Source of the DNA: Muricomes intestini
GTDB lineage: Bacteria; Bacillota; Clostridia; Lachnospirales; Lachnospiraceae
Direction: 5' to 3'
Length of the DNA stretch: 64,000 nt
Assembly (NCBI RefSeq): GCF_004346165.1
Contig: NZ_SLZZ01000009.1
Coordinates: 62,001 to 126,000 of the forward strand
Shown here: positions 36,804-46,037 of the stretch, in pieces
How the letters are laid out: each line of letters opens with the position of its first letter
Numbering within the stretch: position 1 is the stretch's first letter
Position numbers and translations under genes: made by a program
Notes under the pieces: generated by a model
Databases searched by the model: none
What the model was told of the DNA's origin: nothing
What the model saw: the letters and a program-made list of their open reading frames with translations, nothing else

Positions 36804-38891
36804 TTATTCTGCTACATCTCTCATGCTAAAGCTGAATCTTCCCATCTTGTCCTTACCCATGCATACAACCTTAACAATATCCCCCAGTTTGAGTACATCT
36901 TCCACCTTGTTCACTCTTTCCTTGGAAATTTTGGAAATGTGGACCATTCCTTCCTTCCCGGGAGCAAATTCCAAAAATGCACCAAACTCCTTAATGCTGA
37001 TTACTTTCCCCTCAAATATCTGTCCGGCTTCAAAGTCTGTCGTGATAATAGCAATCATCTTCGCTGCTTTATCCATATCTTCTTTATCTGTGCCACAGAT
37101 GGATACAGCTCCATCATCAGTGATATCAATTTTCACTCCGGTCTGCTCAATAATCGTATTGATAGTCTTTCCTCGCTGTCCCACCACATCGCCAATCTTT
37201 TGCGGGTCAATCTGCATCTGAATAATCTTCGGTGCATAGGTTCCCACCTGTGTCCTGGGTTCTGCAATTGTCTTGTTCATAACTTCATCCAAAATATAAG
37301 TTCTGGCCTTCTTGGTAGCTGCGATGGCTTCTTCGATAATCTGTCTTGTAAGCCCGTGAATCTTAATGTCCATCTGAATCGCCGTGATACCCTTGTGAGT
37401 ACCAGCTACCTTAAAGTCCATATCTCCAAAAAAATCTTCCAGACCCTGAATATCCGTCAATACCAGATAATCCTCATCTGTGTCTCCTGTCACCAGGCCT
37501 GCAGAGATACCTGCCACTGCTGCTTTAATTGGTACGCCTGCAGCCATCAGGGACATACTGGACGCACAGATACTTGCCTGTGAAGTTGAGCCATTAGACT
37601 CAAAGGTCTCGGACACAGTACGGATTGCGTAAGGAAATTCGGATTCATCCGGCAATACGGGAATCAATGCTCTTTCTGCCAGTGCTCCATGTCCGATTTC
37701 ACGCCGTCCCGGCCCTCTGGACGGTCTCGTCTCGCCTACAGAGTAGGACGGGAAATTATAGTGGTGCATATATCTTTTTGATGTCTCTGCCTCATCTAGT
37801 CCATCAATTCTCTGAGCCTCAGACAGAGGTGCCAGTGTAGTGACCGTACAAATCTGAGTCTGGCCTCTTGTAAACATAGCAGAGCCATGTACTCTCGGAA
37901 TCAGGTCAATTTCTGCAGCCAGCGGGCGGATCTGATCAATGAGACGTCCGTCGGGGCGCTTGTGGTCTTTCAAAATCATCTTTCTGACGGTCTTTTTCTG
38001 ATACTGGTATACCGCTTCATCCAGCACGTTCAGCCATTCGTCATTTTCAGCAAATGCTTCTTCTAATTTGTTTTTAATCACACGGATGTTTTCTTCCCGT
38101 GTCTGCTTATCATCTGTGAATACAGCCTCTTCCATGGCAGCAGGCGGTACAACCTCCTGAATCGCCGCAAACAGTTCTTCCGGAACCGCACAGCTCTCAT
38201 AAGAATGTTTTGGCTTTCCGTACTCTGCAACGATAGTATCAATGAAAGCAATTACTTTCTGGTTTACGTCATGTGCCGCAAAGATAGCATCTATCATCTG
38301 AGCCTCCGGTACTTCATTGGCCCCGGCCTCAATCATGATTACTTTTTCTTTTGTAGAAGCAACCGTAAGTGCAAGATCAGAAGCTTCTTTCTGTGAGGCA
38401 GTAGGATTAAACACAAACTCTCCGTCCACCAGACCCATCTGCGTTGTAGAAATCGGTCCGTCAAAAGGAATATCTGAAATGCATGTGGCAATTGCCGCTC
38501 CCAGCATAGCAGTCAGCTCAGGGCTGCAGTCCTGGTCCACAGACATCACCAGGTTCTCCAGTGTCACATCATTTCTGTAATCCTTGGGGAATAGAGGTCT
38601 CATAGGTCTGTCAATTACACGGCAGGTGAGGACTGCATTCTCAGATGCCTTGCCTTCTCTCTTATTAAAACCTCCTGGAATCTTTCCTACCGCATATTGT
38701 CTTTCATTATACTCCACACTCAAAGGGAAAAAATCGATTCCCTCTCTTGGCTTTTCGGATGCCGTCGCCGTACTAAGTACGGTTGTGTCGCCGTAATGCA
38801 TCAACACGGCACCATTCGCCTGTTTTCCGACTCTGTCCACATCTACGCGCAGGGTTCTGCCGGCCAGTTCCATTTCAAATTTTTTAAACAT
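36804..38891 (-). CDS. pnp: Polyribonucleotide nucleotidyltransferase (PNPase)
   Basis: Phosphorolytic 3'-5' exoribonuclease of the RNA degradosome. It has 695 residues: two RNase PH domains (about 1-210 and 310-540, with FSVGETRPSRGPGRREIGHG near 385), a KH domain (about 555-615, IGDVVGQRGKTI), and a C-terminal S1 domain (about 622-692). It is downstream of rpsO, as in many bacteria, with structured RNA in the gap. Confidence 0.97.
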   Translation of the reverse strand: MFKKFEMELAGRTLRVDVDRVGKQANGAVLMHYGDTTVLSTATASEKPREGIDFFPLSVEYNERQYAVGKIPGGFNKREGKASENAVLTCRVIDRPMRPLFPKDYRNDVTLENLVMSVDQDCSPELTAMLGAAIATCISDIPFDGPISTTQMGLVDGEFVFNPTASQKEASDLALTVASTKEKVIMIEAGANEVPEAQMIDAIFAAHDVNQKVIAFIDTIVAEYGKPKHSYESCAVPEELFAAIQEVVPPAAMEEAVFTDDKQTREENIRVIKNKLEEAFAENDEWLNVLDEAVYQYQKKTVRKMILKDHKRPDGRLIDQIRPLAAEIDLIPRVHGSAMFTRGQTQICTVTTLAPLSEAQRIDGLDEAETSKRYMHHYNFPSYSVGETRPSRGPGRREIGHGALAERALIPVLPDESEFPYAIRTVSETFESNGSTSQASICASSMSLMAAGVPIKAAVAGISAGLVTGDTDEDYLVLTDIQGLEDFFGDMDFKVAGTHKGITAIQMDIKIHGLTRQIIEEAIAATKKARTYILDEVMNKTIAEPRTQVGTYAPKIIQMQIDPQKIGDVVGQRGKTINTIIEQTGVKIDITDDGAVSICGTDKEDMDKAAKMIAIITTDFEAGQIFEGKVISIKEFGAFLEFAPGKEGMVHISKISKERVNKVEDVLKLGDIVKVVCMGKDKMGRFSFSMRDVAE

Positions 38892-38933
38892 ATTTGTCTC
38901 CTTTAAAATACATTATTTTGGACAGCGAACTCC

Positions 38934-38985
38934 GAAACTACTGAAAAATATATTAGTATCCGCTAATATCCTTTTCAGTGGTCTC
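38934..38985 (-). other. pnp leader stem-loop
   Basis: Imperfect hairpin with ACTGAAAA..ATATTAG arms, closed by GAGAC/GTTTC, about 45 bases upstream of the pnp start. In E. coli the pnp leader hairpin is cut by RNase III and then used for autoregulation; an equivalent role here is inference. Confidence 0.5.
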
Positions 38986-39025
38986 GGCTCTTTCTCATCT
39001 GTCCTTAACCTTAAATAGCACAGCA

Positions 39026-39061
39026 AAGGTTCCGATGCTGATGACACGCAAACGGAACCTT
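39026..39061 (-). terminator. Hairpin after rpsO
   Basis: Nine-base perfect stem AAGGTTCCG / CGGAACCTT with an 18-base loop just downstream of the rpsO stop. There is no U-tract, so it may be a processing site or mRNA stabiliser rather than a full terminator. Confidence 0.5.
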
Positions 39062-39074
39062 GATGGATTTGAAA

Positions 39075-39341
39075 TTATTTTCTTAATCCGAGTTTTTCAA
39101 TCAAAGTACGGTATCTTTCGATATCCTTATTTTTGAGATATGCAAGCATATTACGTCTCTGTCCTACCATCTTCAGAAGACCTCTTCTTGAATGATGATC
39201 CTTCGGATTTGCTTTGAAGTGCTCTGTCAGCTCGTTGATTCTTGCTGTAAGAATTGCAATCTGTACCTCCGGAGAACCTGTGTCTCCCTCACTTCTTCCA
39301 TACTCTGTAATGATTGCCTGTTTCTTTTCCTTTGCGATCAT
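39075..39341 (-). CDS. rpsO: Ribosomal protein S15
   Basis: Primary 16S rRNA-binding protein uS15. It has 88 residues with the family signature [34 protein letters not shown] precedes the ATG. It has its own promoter about 100 bases upstream, leaving a leader that could bind S15. Confidence 0.98.
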   Translation of the reverse strand: MIAKEKKQAIITEYGRSEGDTGSPEVQIAILTARINELTEHFKANPKDHHSRRGLLKMVGQRRNMLAYLKNKDIERYRTLIEKLGLRK

Positions 39342-39439
39342 GTCTTGTTTCCTCCTTTTATTATTTTACAAACTGCCTGATATTAAGTAATGGCCGGAGT
39401 AATCCGATTACCGAATATCGGCTGAATCCATACCCAAAG

Positions 39440-39468
39440 AGTATAGCATAAGACGATATAGATGTAAA
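39440..39468 (-). promoter_or_regulatory. rpsO promoter
   Basis: Minus-strand -35 TTTACA (39463-39468) and -10 TATACT (39440-39445), spacer 17. The roughly 90-nt leader contains two short hairpins (CCGA/TCGG and GTAAT/ATTAC) that could serve S15 autoregulation. Confidence 0.75.
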
Positions 39469-39477
39469 GAAAATTCT

Positions 39478-39620
39478 GTAACAGTTCAGCCATGCGAATT
39501 TTCGTCAGCATAAGCAGGAGAAAGCTTGCTTTCGTATGCATATGCTGACGAAAATTCATATGGTGCTCTGCCACAGCGAGATGAAGCGCAGCGGAATCGA
39601 GCTGATGGCTGAACTGTTAC
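39478..39620. repeat. Nested palindromic element upstream of rpsO
   Basis: 143-bp element with perfect 16-bp ends GTAACAGTTCAGCCAT (39478-39493) and ATGGCTGAACTGTTAC (39605-39620). It encloses a perfect 17-bp inverted pair GAATTTTCGTCAGCATA (39496-39512) and TATGCTGACGAAAATTC (39541-39557), with an AGAAAGCTTGCTTTC hairpin in its loop. It has no coding capacity of its own. Of the 39342-39864 gap, the rest holds the rpsO promoter and R2 copy 3. Confidence 0.85.
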
Positions 39621-39703
39621 AAAGTTCAGCAGCTCCTTTTAAAAGAATGGAAAATCGAATTTACTTTTGCACAGCAAGATGTTAAACTAATTTTGTATAT
39701 TTT

Positions 39704-39834
39704 ATTCCCGCGAGCAACGAGCCAAGCGGAAATGCTTGCATTTTCATTTGGCGACTGCCGCGAGGGTCAAATACCCCGCAGCTTGCTGCGCTGTAAGTTT
39801 GATGCCCCGTCAGCTTGCTGCGGGATCTTTGACT
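39704..39834. repeat. R2 dispersed repeat, copy 3 (upstream of tyrA)
   Basis: 131 bp in the same orientation as copies 1 and 2. Stem 1 is GGAAATGC/GCATTTTC (one G-U pair); stem 2 is GTCAAATACCCCGCAGC with GCTGCGGGATCTTTGAC. It lies in the presumed 5' leader of tyrA-aroA and ends 30 bases before the tyrA start. Confidence 0.9.
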
Positions 39835-39864
39835 TTGAATTAGCGACAGGAAAGGATTTCATTT

Positions 39865-40962
39865 ATGTTAACAAAAAAGATCGGCTTCATTGGCCTGGGA
39901 CTGGTTGGCGGTTCTATTGCAAAGGCAATACGCCAGTATTACCCGGACTATGAAGTTCTTGCATTTGATAAAAATAAGGAAACTCTGGCTCTGGCAGTTC
40001 AGGAGGGAACAATCCGTACATTCTGTTCTTCTATTGACAAGAATTTCGAAGGGTGCAGTTATATTTTTCTCTGTGCTCCTATTACATATAACACAGCTTA
40101 TCTCAGACAGCTCAAGGATTTCATTAACACGGATTGTATTCTGACAGATGTGGGAAGTGTCAAGACATCAATTCACAAGGAGATTACCCGCCTTGGTCTG
40201 GAAGAGAACTTTATCGGCGGACATCCTATGGCCGGCTCTGAAAAAAGCGGATACAGTAATTCAAAATCAATTTTAATTGAAAATGCATATTACATCCTTA
40301 CACCTTCCGCAAAAGTCTCTTCTAAAAAAGTTGACGAATACCGGACTTTCGTTGAATCACTGAAAGCCCTTCCTATCATATTAGATTACAAAGAGCATGA
40401 TTATATCACTGGAACCATAAGCCACCTGCCTCATATCATTGCCTCCAGCCTGGTAAATTTTGTGCATGAGACAGACACAGAAGAGGAACTGATGAAAAAT
40501 CTGGCTGCAGGCGGCTTTAAGGATATTACGAGAATTGCCTCATCCTCTCCAATCATGTGGCAGCAGATTTGTCTGAAAAACAAGGAAAATATCTCCAATA
40601 TTCTCAGAGAATATATTGAAACATTAAAAAGAGCTTTAGCGTCCATAGATAAGAGTTCTGAGGAGGAGCTGTTTACATTTTTTGAGACCTCAAAAGATTA
40701 CCGGGATTCTATGCCTAACAGTTCTGCCGGGCCAATCAAAAAGAGCTTTGCTCTTTACTGCGATATTATTGATGAGACGGGAGGAATTGCCACCATTGCC
40801 ACTATTCTGGCAAGTAATAATATCAGTATCAAGAATATCGGCATTGTACATAACCGGGAGTTTGAGGAAGGAGTACTGCGCATTGAATTTTACGATGAAC
40901 TTTCCTCGGGCAAGGCAGCTGAGCTGCTGCAGAAATACAGATATATCGTTTATAAAGTGTAG
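39865..40962 (+). CDS. tyrA: Prephenate dehydrogenase
   Basis: Oxidative decarboxylation of prephenate to 4-hydroxyphenylpyruvate in tyrosine synthesis. It has 365 residues. NAD-binding GLGLVGGSIAKAI (about 9-21), GGHPMAGSEKSGY (about 119-131, with the catalytic His region), and a C-terminal ACT domain (about 295-365, GGIATIATILASNNISIKNIG), which probably binds tyrosine. No chorismate mutase domain is fused. It is followed by aroA after 24 bases. Confidence 0.95.
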   Translation: MLTKKIGFIGLGLVGGSIAKAIRQYYPDYEVLAFDKNKETLALAVQEGTIRTFCSSIDKNFEGCSYIFLCAPITYNTAYLRQLKDFINTDCILTDVGSVKTSIHKEITRLGLEENFIGGHPMAGSEKSGYSNSKSILIENAYYILTPSAKVSSKKVDEYRTFVESLKALPIILDYKEHDYITGTISHLPHIIASSLVNFVHETDTEEELMKNLAAGGFKDITRIASSSPIMWQQICLKNKENISNILREYIETLKRALASIDKSSEEELFTFFETSKDYRDSMPNSSAGPIKKSFALYCDIIDETGGIATIATILASNNISIKNIGIVHNREFEEGVLRIEFYDELSSGKAAELLQKYRYIVYKV

Positions 40963-40986
40963 GTAACTATTCAGGAGGGCAGAAAT

Positions 40987-42279
40987 ATGGAGTTAACCAA
41001 CATTACAGGATTAAAAGGCCAAATCACAGTACCCGGAGATAAATCCATTTCCCACCGCAGCATTATTCTTGGCTCTATAGCCAAAGGAACTACCGAGGCC
41101 CATAATTTTCTAGAAGGAGCCGATTGCCTGGCTACTATAGATTGTTTCCGCAAGCTTGGAGTTGAGATTGAGCAAAAACAGGACACCGTTATCGTCCACG
41201 GAAAGGGGCTCTATGGATTAACACCCCCTTCAGACATACTAAATGTGGAGAACAGCGGTACTACTACAAGATTGATTTCCGGCATTCTCTGCGGGCAGGA
41301 GTTCGACTCTAAAATTTCGGGGGATGAATCCTTGAATTTACGTCCTATGAAACGGATCATGGAACCCTTGACGCAGATGGGCGCAAATATTTCCAGCATC
41401 CTGCGCAATGACTGCGCACCCCTTTACATCACAAAAGGAAATCTTCACGGTATCCATTATACGTCACCGGTTCCTTCGGCTCAGGTGAAATCCTGCATCT
41501 TGCTGGCCGGGCTCTACGCTGAGGGGGAAACCTCCGTGACCGAATCGACGCTATCCAGAAACCATACAGAGCTCATGCTTCAGAATTTCGGTGCTGACCT
41601 GACTTCCTCACACGAGCTTCTGGATATTCGTACAACTGCCTCTATCCGTCCGGGAAGTGAACTATACGCTCAAAAAATTATGGTGCCCGGAGATATTTCT
41701 TCTGCCGCCTATTTCATTGCCGCCGGCCTTATTGTGCCGGACTCCGAAATATTAATTAAGAATGTGGGAATCAACCCCACACGTGCCGGAATGCTGAAAG
41801 TATGCGAGGACATGGGAGGTGATGTTACACTCCTGAATGAGCATACCAGCAGCGGTGAAAAAGCCGCCGATATACTTGTCCGCACCAGTCAGCTGCACGG
41901 TATCACTATAGAAGGAAGCATTATCCCTGCATTAATAGATGAAATCCCCGTTATTGCCGTTATGGCAGCCATGGCAGAAGGTACCACCATTATACGTGAT
42001 GCGGGAGAATTGAGAGTGAAGGAAACAGACAGGATAGAAACGATTACCGATAATCTGAGAGCAATGGGTTGTCCTGCAGATCCTACTTTTGACGGTATGG
42101 TAATAGAGGGCGGAAGGCCTCTCCACGGGGCAACCGTCCATACCCTCTTCGATCACCGGATTGCCATGGCTTTCAGCGTTGCCGCACTGGCGGCGGAAGG
42201 AACGACCCATATTCTCAACAGTGAATGTGTAGATGTGTCTTATCCTTCCTTTTATGATACTTTTGAACTGCTATTATAG
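40987..42279 (+). CDS. aroA: 3-phosphoshikimate 1-carboxyvinyltransferase (EPSP synthase)
   Basis: Shikimate-pathway step that adds enolpyruvate to shikimate-3-phosphate. It has 430 residues. PGDKSISHRSII (about 17-28), ENSGTTTRL (about 87-95), and RVKETDRI (about 340-347) are all present. It is co-transcribed with tyrA. It ends 6 bases inside the convergent folBK gene. Confidence 0.96.
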   Translation: MELTNITGLKGQITVPGDKSISHRSIILGSIAKGTTEAHNFLEGADCLATIDCFRKLGVEIEQKQDTVIVHGKGLYGLTPPSDILNVENSGTTTRLISGILCGQEFDSKISGDESLNLRPMKRIMEPLTQMGANISSILRNDCAPLYITKGNLHGIHYTSPVPSAQVKSCILLAGLYAEGETSVTESTLSRNHTELMLQNFGADLTSSHELLDIRTTASIRPGSELYAQKIMVPGDISSAAYFIAAGLIVPDSEILIKNVGINPTRAGMLKVCEDMGGDVTLLNEHTSSGEKAADILVRTSQLHGITIEGSIIPALIDEIPVIAVMAAMAEGTTIIRDAGELRVKETDRIETITDNLRAMGCPADPTFDGMVIEGGRPLHGATVHTLFDHRIAMAFSVAALAAEGTTHILNSECVDVSYPSFYDTFELLL

Positions 42280-43107
42280 AGAAACAGAACGCGATTCATT
42301 TAAAGCAGCGAGCATTTCCTTAACAGTTTTTCCGTTTCCGGGATGATGCTTATACGGTGCTATTTCCACAAGCGGCCGCAGCACAAAATCCCGGTTCTGC
42401 ATATCTGCATGGGGGATACACAACGTATCTGACCCCAATATTAGATCATCATAAAAAAGGATGTCCAGATCAAGAGTCCTCGGCCCCCAGTGGATGGTTC
42501 TCTCCCTCCTGGCATCCTGTTCGATTTTGTGTAACATATCCAGCAACTCTTCTGGAGATAAAAGTGTGTCAAGCTCCAGGCATCCATTCAGAAAATCGTC
42601 CTGCTCCGTCATTCCATAGGGAGGGGTAATCAGCCAGGAGGAGGTCTTTGTCACCTGACATCCCCGAACCTCGTCCAAGGCTTTTACGGCATCATCCAAA
42701 TATTTCTGTTTATCTCCCATATTAGAACCAAGTGCAATATATGCAGTGTGCCATTGCCTTTCAATCTTTACAGAGACATATTTCACAGGCAGGCCTACCG
42801 GTGCCCACGGTTTTTTTAACTCCAGCTCTACTTTCTTCAGATGCTTCGTCTGGAGAAGAAGCTCTTCCGCCAGACTTTCCGCCGCACGTTCAATAAGTTT
42901 ATATGTATGCCTTTTCATATAATCATTTACAAACTGACTGACCTCACCATAATGAATGGATGCTGTCAAGTCATCCGTCTGACCGGCAAGTCTTGTATTT
43001 GTATATAAAATGATAGATACAAGAAATTTCTGCCCAAGAACATTTTCTTCCGGGTATACCCCGTGATTTGCAAATACTTCTAAATCTTCTATTTTAATCT
43101 GATCCAT
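42274..43107 (-). CDS. folBK: Dihydroneopterin aldolase / HPPK fusion protein
   Basis: Bifunctional folate enzyme with 277 residues. The N-terminal FolB domain (about 1-118; IEDLEVFANHGVYPEE and the YKLIERAAE segment) makes 6-hydroxymethyl-dihydropterin. The C-terminal FolK domain (about 122-277; AYIALGSNMGDK, RTLDLDILFYDD) pyrophosphorylates it. The start at 43107 (MDQIKIEDLE) follows AGGTG, which lies on the folP stop. The fusion is common in Clostridia. It is last in folC-folE-folP-folBK. Confidence 0.94.
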   Translation of the reverse strand: MDQIKIEDLEVFANHGVYPEENVLGQKFLVSIILYTNTRLAGQTDDLTASIHYGEVSQFVNDYMKRHTYKLIERAAESLAEELLLQTKHLKKVELELKKPWAPVGLPVKYVSVKIERQWHTAYIALGSNMGDKQKYLDDAVKALDEVRGCQVTKTSSWLITPPYGMTEQDDFLNGCLELDTLLSPEELLDMLHKIEQDARRERTIHWGPRTLDLDILFYDDLILGSDTLCIPHADMQNRDFVLRPLVEIAPYKHHPGNGKTVKEMLAALNESRSVSL

Positions 43108-43108
43108 C

Positions 43109-43924
43109 TTACACCTCATGTTTCCGCATAATTGCTTCTGTCATCTGTATAGCACGTTTGTTTCGTTTCACATCATGCACACGCACAAAGGCACATCCGC
43201 TTAATATGCCCAGAACAGTTGTCACCAGAGTGCCTTCCTCTCTCTGGTTTACAGGTAAATCTAAAGTTAATCCAATCACACCTTTTCTTGACGTGCCGAG
43301 GAGAAGCGGATATCCCAACTCTTTTAGATGGTTCAGCTTTTTTATAATTTCCAGGTTCATTTCATAAGTCTTTCCAAACCCTACACCCGGATCCAAAATA
43401 ATCTTGTCCTTTTTAATCCCCGCACTTCCGGCAATATCCGCGCTTACCTGTAAATCCTCAAGCACATTCTGTAAAAAGTTCTTATATTCTGCTTTTTCCC
43501 TGTTATGCATCAAGCAGCACGCCGTCTGTCCTTTTGCAATCACATCTGCCATTTTATCATCATATTTCAAACCCCAGATATCATTTATCAAATCTGCCCC
43601 GGCTAAAACAGCGGCTTGTGCGACTTTGCTTTTGTAAGTGTCAACAGAGATGGGTATATCAAACTCCTTTTTCAATCCTTCCAGCACAGGCATAATCCGC
43701 TCAATTTCCTCTTCATCTGTAACTTTTATATGTCCCGGACGGGTAGATTCTCCGCCTATATCCAAAATATCCGCACCTTCCTGAATCATCTCTTCTGCAT
43801 GTTTAAGCGCCCCCTCTATATGGTTATATTTTCCGCCATCAGAGAAGGAATCCGGTGTTACATTTAAAATCCCCATAATATAAATATGCTTTTCTGTATC
43901 AAACTCTTTTTTTCCTATTCTCAT
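43109..43924 (-). CDS. folP: Dihydropteroate synthase
   Basis: Joins the pterin pyrophosphate with p-aminobenzoate. The start at 43924 (MRIGKKEFD, GGTGAGAAG upstream) gives 271 residues; the open frame continues 74 codons farther upstream but that part has no family similarity and overlaps folE. MGILNVTPDSFSDGG (about 17), DIGGESTRPG (about 55), LDPGVGFGKT (about 182) and LLGTSRKG are diagnostic. Confidence 0.95.
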   Translation of the reverse strand: MRIGKKEFDTEKHIYIMGILNVTPDSFSDGGKYNHIEGALKHAEEMIQEGADILDIGGESTRPGHIKVTDEEEIERIMPVLEGLKKEFDIPISVDTYKSKVAQAAVLAGADLINDIWGLKYDDKMADVIAKGQTACCLMHNREKAEYKNFLQNVLEDLQVSADIAGSAGIKKDKIILDPGVGFGKTYEMNLEIIKKLNHLKELGYPLLLGTSRKGVIGLTLDLPVNQREEGTLVTTVLGILSGCAFVRVHDVKRNKRAIQMTEAIMRKHEV

Positions 43925-44028
43925 ATTCTTCTCACCACTCGATTTCCATGTTCTTCCTCTCACCGCTCCAATTACATTCTGCCTCTGCCGGACACGAGTA
44001 GCAGGGTCTGGATAGCTTGTAAAACTTT

Positions 44029-44583
44029 CTATTTTATCATCTGAAAAAACAAGTTTATAAGTTCCGGATTGTTTGAAAATCCACCCCTTTTCACAACAGT
44101 GACAGTCTGACTGCCCGGCTTTTTGATTCCCCGCATTGTCATGCACATATGCTCTGCTTCAAGCATTACACACACACCCTTTGGATTTAGGCTTTCCATC
44201 AGAGCATCGGCAATCTGTGCAGTCAGCTGCTCCTGAAGCTGCAGCCGCCGTGCAAACATCTCCACAGTTCTTGCAAGCTTGCTTAATCCCACAACCTTTC
44301 CGTCGGGAATATATGCAATGTGAGCCTTCCCGTAAAACGGAAGAAGGTGATGTTCACAAATGGAATAAAAGGTAATATTCTTCTCTACAACCATTTCATT
44401 ATTATCCACATGAAAAGTTTTTTTCAAGTGCTCTTCGGCGCTTTCTTCCATTCCGCCATATATTTCTTCATACATCCGTGCAATACGCTCCGGTGTGTCT
44501 TTAAGGCCTTCCCGTCCTGAGTCTTCTCCTATCCCCTCCAGAAGCAGACGGACTGCCTGTTTTACTTTTCCCTGATCTATCAT
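44029..44583 (-). CDS. folE: GTP cyclohydrolase I
   Basis: First step of folate synthesis from GTP to 7,8-dihydroneopterin triphosphate. It has 184 residues with zinc and catalytic segments [18 protein letters not shown] (about 75-92) and [11 protein letters not shown] (about 146). The start overlaps the folC stop (ATGA). Confidence 0.96.
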   Translation of the reverse strand: MIDQGKVKQAVRLLLEGIGEDSGREGLKDTPERIARMYEEIYGGMEESAEEHLKKTFHVDNNEMVVEKNITFYSICEHHLLPFYGKAHIAYIPDGKVVGLSKLARTVEMFARRLQLQEQLTAQIADALMESLNPKGVCVMLEAEHMCMTMRGIKKPGSQTVTVVKRGGFSNNPELINLFFQMIK

Positions 44584-45875
44584 TTTTGCTCTCCCCTCTT
44601 TTTAACCAGCTCCATCACCAGTCCCAAATAGGACAAAGAGCCAAATGTCAGTATCACATCCTCTTTGGCCGCTGCCAGAAATGCATCCTTTACGGCCTCG
44701 GAAATAGCTGTCTCCGCCTTTACATCGGGGCAATATAGACTCAGCGCCCCCGCCAGTTCTGCTGCTTTCAGTGTCCGGTCTGTATCTGGCAGATCTACTG
44801 TAAAAATCTTAGAGGCCATAGGTCCCATAATATGTGCTATTTTTTGATATTCCTTATCCTGGAAGACCCCCATAATAAAGATAAGCCTTTTCCCGGGAAA
44901 ATAAGTTTCAACAGATTCCCGCAGGCGTAAAGCGGCCTCCTCATTATGGGCCCCGTCTACAATAAATATCGGGTTGGTACTGATACAGGTAAATCTTCCC
45001 GGCCACACTGTTTTTTCGAAACCTTTTCTGAGCGATTCTTCTGGTATACGATATCCGGCATCCTGTAGCGCGTCTATAAGTTCCAATACAGTTACCCCAT
45101 TCATAATCTGGTATCTGCCTGCCATGGAAATATGAATATCTGCCCGGTTCTTATAGGTAAAATGCTGCCCACTCCAGCTTTCTTCCAAAATTTCCACCTT
45201 GCCTGCATCCGCCTTATATATCCTGCACCCAAGCTCACCTGCACACTGTTCAAAAACCTCCATCACTTCCGGCTTTTGCCCGGCTGTCACAACCACACAG
45301 CCTGGCTTCATAATTCCGGCCTTATTCCCTGCTATCTCCTTCAGACTTTCTCCCAACAATTCCATGTGGTCACGACTGACAGATGAAAATACGGCGGCTA
45401 TTGTGTTTTTTACAACGTTAGTCGCATCCAGTGTCCCCCCCAGACCGGTTTCCAGCACTACGAAATCACATTGCATTCTCTTGAAATACAAAAAAGCCAC
45501 TGCCGTTTCAGCCTCAAAAACAGTGGGACTTGCCTCACCATGAGCCTCCATACGTACAATAGCTTTCTGAACTTCTCTCACTAATTCTGCGAAATCATCT
45601 TCCGGTATCCATTTCCCGTCTACCTGAATCCGCTCCAGATAGGAAACTACTGTTGGTGATACATATCGTCCTGTTTGGTACCCTGCCTCACTTAAAATTG
45701 TTGAAGTGTATGCAAGCACAGATCCCTTGCCATTAGTCCCTGCGATATGTATGAACTTTAAGTCATCCTGAGGATTATCAAGTTCATTCAACAAACCTCG
45801 AATCGTATCCAAGCCAAGTACACTTCCGTATTTCGACACTTCGTCCAAATATACCCTTGCTTCTTTATAGGTCAC
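44580..45875 (-). CDS. folC: Folylpolyglutamate / dihydrofolate synthase
   Basis: ATP-dependent addition of glutamate to (dihydro)folate. It has 431 residues of Mur-ligase type, with P-loop [11 protein letters not shown] (about 42-52), [14 protein letters not shown] (about 140), and [13 protein letters not shown] (about 305). It is first in the fol operon. Its promoter and a strong R1 palindrome lie directly upstream. Confidence 0.95.
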   Translation of the reverse strand: MTYKEARVYLDEVSKYGSVLGLDTIRGLLNELDNPQDDLKFIHIAGTNGKGSVLAYTSTILSEAGYQTGRYVSPTVVSYLERIQVDGKWIPEDDFAELVREVQKAIVRMEAHGEASPTVFEAETAVAFLYFKRMQCDFVVLETGLGGTLDATNVVKNTIAAVFSSVSRDHMELLGESLKEIAGNKAGIMKPGCVVVTAGQKPEVMEVFEQCAGELGCRIYKADAGKVEILEESWSGQHFTYKNRADIHISMAGRYQIMNGVTVLELIDALQDAGYRIPEESLRKGFEKTVWPGRFTCISTNPIFIVDGAHNEEAALRLRESVETYFPGKRLIFIMGVFQDKEYQKIAHIMGPMASKIFTVDLPDTDRTLKAAELAGALSLYCPDVKAETAISEAVKDAFLAAAKEDVILTFGSLSYLGLVMELVKKRGEQK

Positions 45876-45902
45876 GTTTCCTGTTTCCTTTCGTATAATA
45901 TT

Positions 45903-45981
45903 ATGATGATACCAGGGTCAAAAGGCCATGCTTTTCCATGCAAGCATGAAACGCATGGCCTTTTGACCCTGGTATCATCAT
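45903..45981. repeat. R1 dispersed repeat, palindromic copy (folC-hydA2 gap)
   Basis: Two perfect 29-bp arms (45903-45931 and 45953-45981) around a 21-base loop that contains its own CATGCAAGCATG palindrome. The arm core GATACCAGGGTCAAAAGGCC is shared with the other R1 copies. The GCCATGC/GCATGGC pair replaces GTCATGC/GCATGAC of the long copy, a compensating change. Confidence 0.9.
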
Positions 45982-46005
45982 ATCACCAAATAATATTTAT
46001 CACAA
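45977..46005 (-). promoter_or_regulatory. fol operon promoter
   Basis: Minus-strand -35 TTGTGA (46000-46005) and -10 TATGAT (45977-45982), spacer 17. The -10 is formed by the end of the R1 palindrome, so the transcript would start inside the element and carry a long 5'-terminal hairpin. Confidence 0.6.
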
Positions 46006-46037
46006 GTGAATGAAAGAAAAACACTGTTACTTTTTCG

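Noticed and set aside
36666-37583. Plus-strand open frame of 305 codons opposite pnp and the R2 repeat
   Set aside because: Antisense shadow of pnp with low-complexity, Cys/His/Asn-rich translation and no domain.
39383-39574. Short minus-strand frame (63 codons) upstream of rpsO
   Set aside because: It spans the rpsO promoter and half of the nested palindrome; the translation has no similarity to known proteins and no ribosome site.
23480-39834. R2 repeats as CRISPR or insertion sequences
   Set aside because: The copies are kilobases apart, without spacers, transposase genes or target duplications that I could see.
43925-44146. N-terminal extension of folP by 74 codons
   Set aside because: It overlaps folE and the following gap, lacks family similarity, and a good ribosome site with the canonical FolP start lies at 43924.
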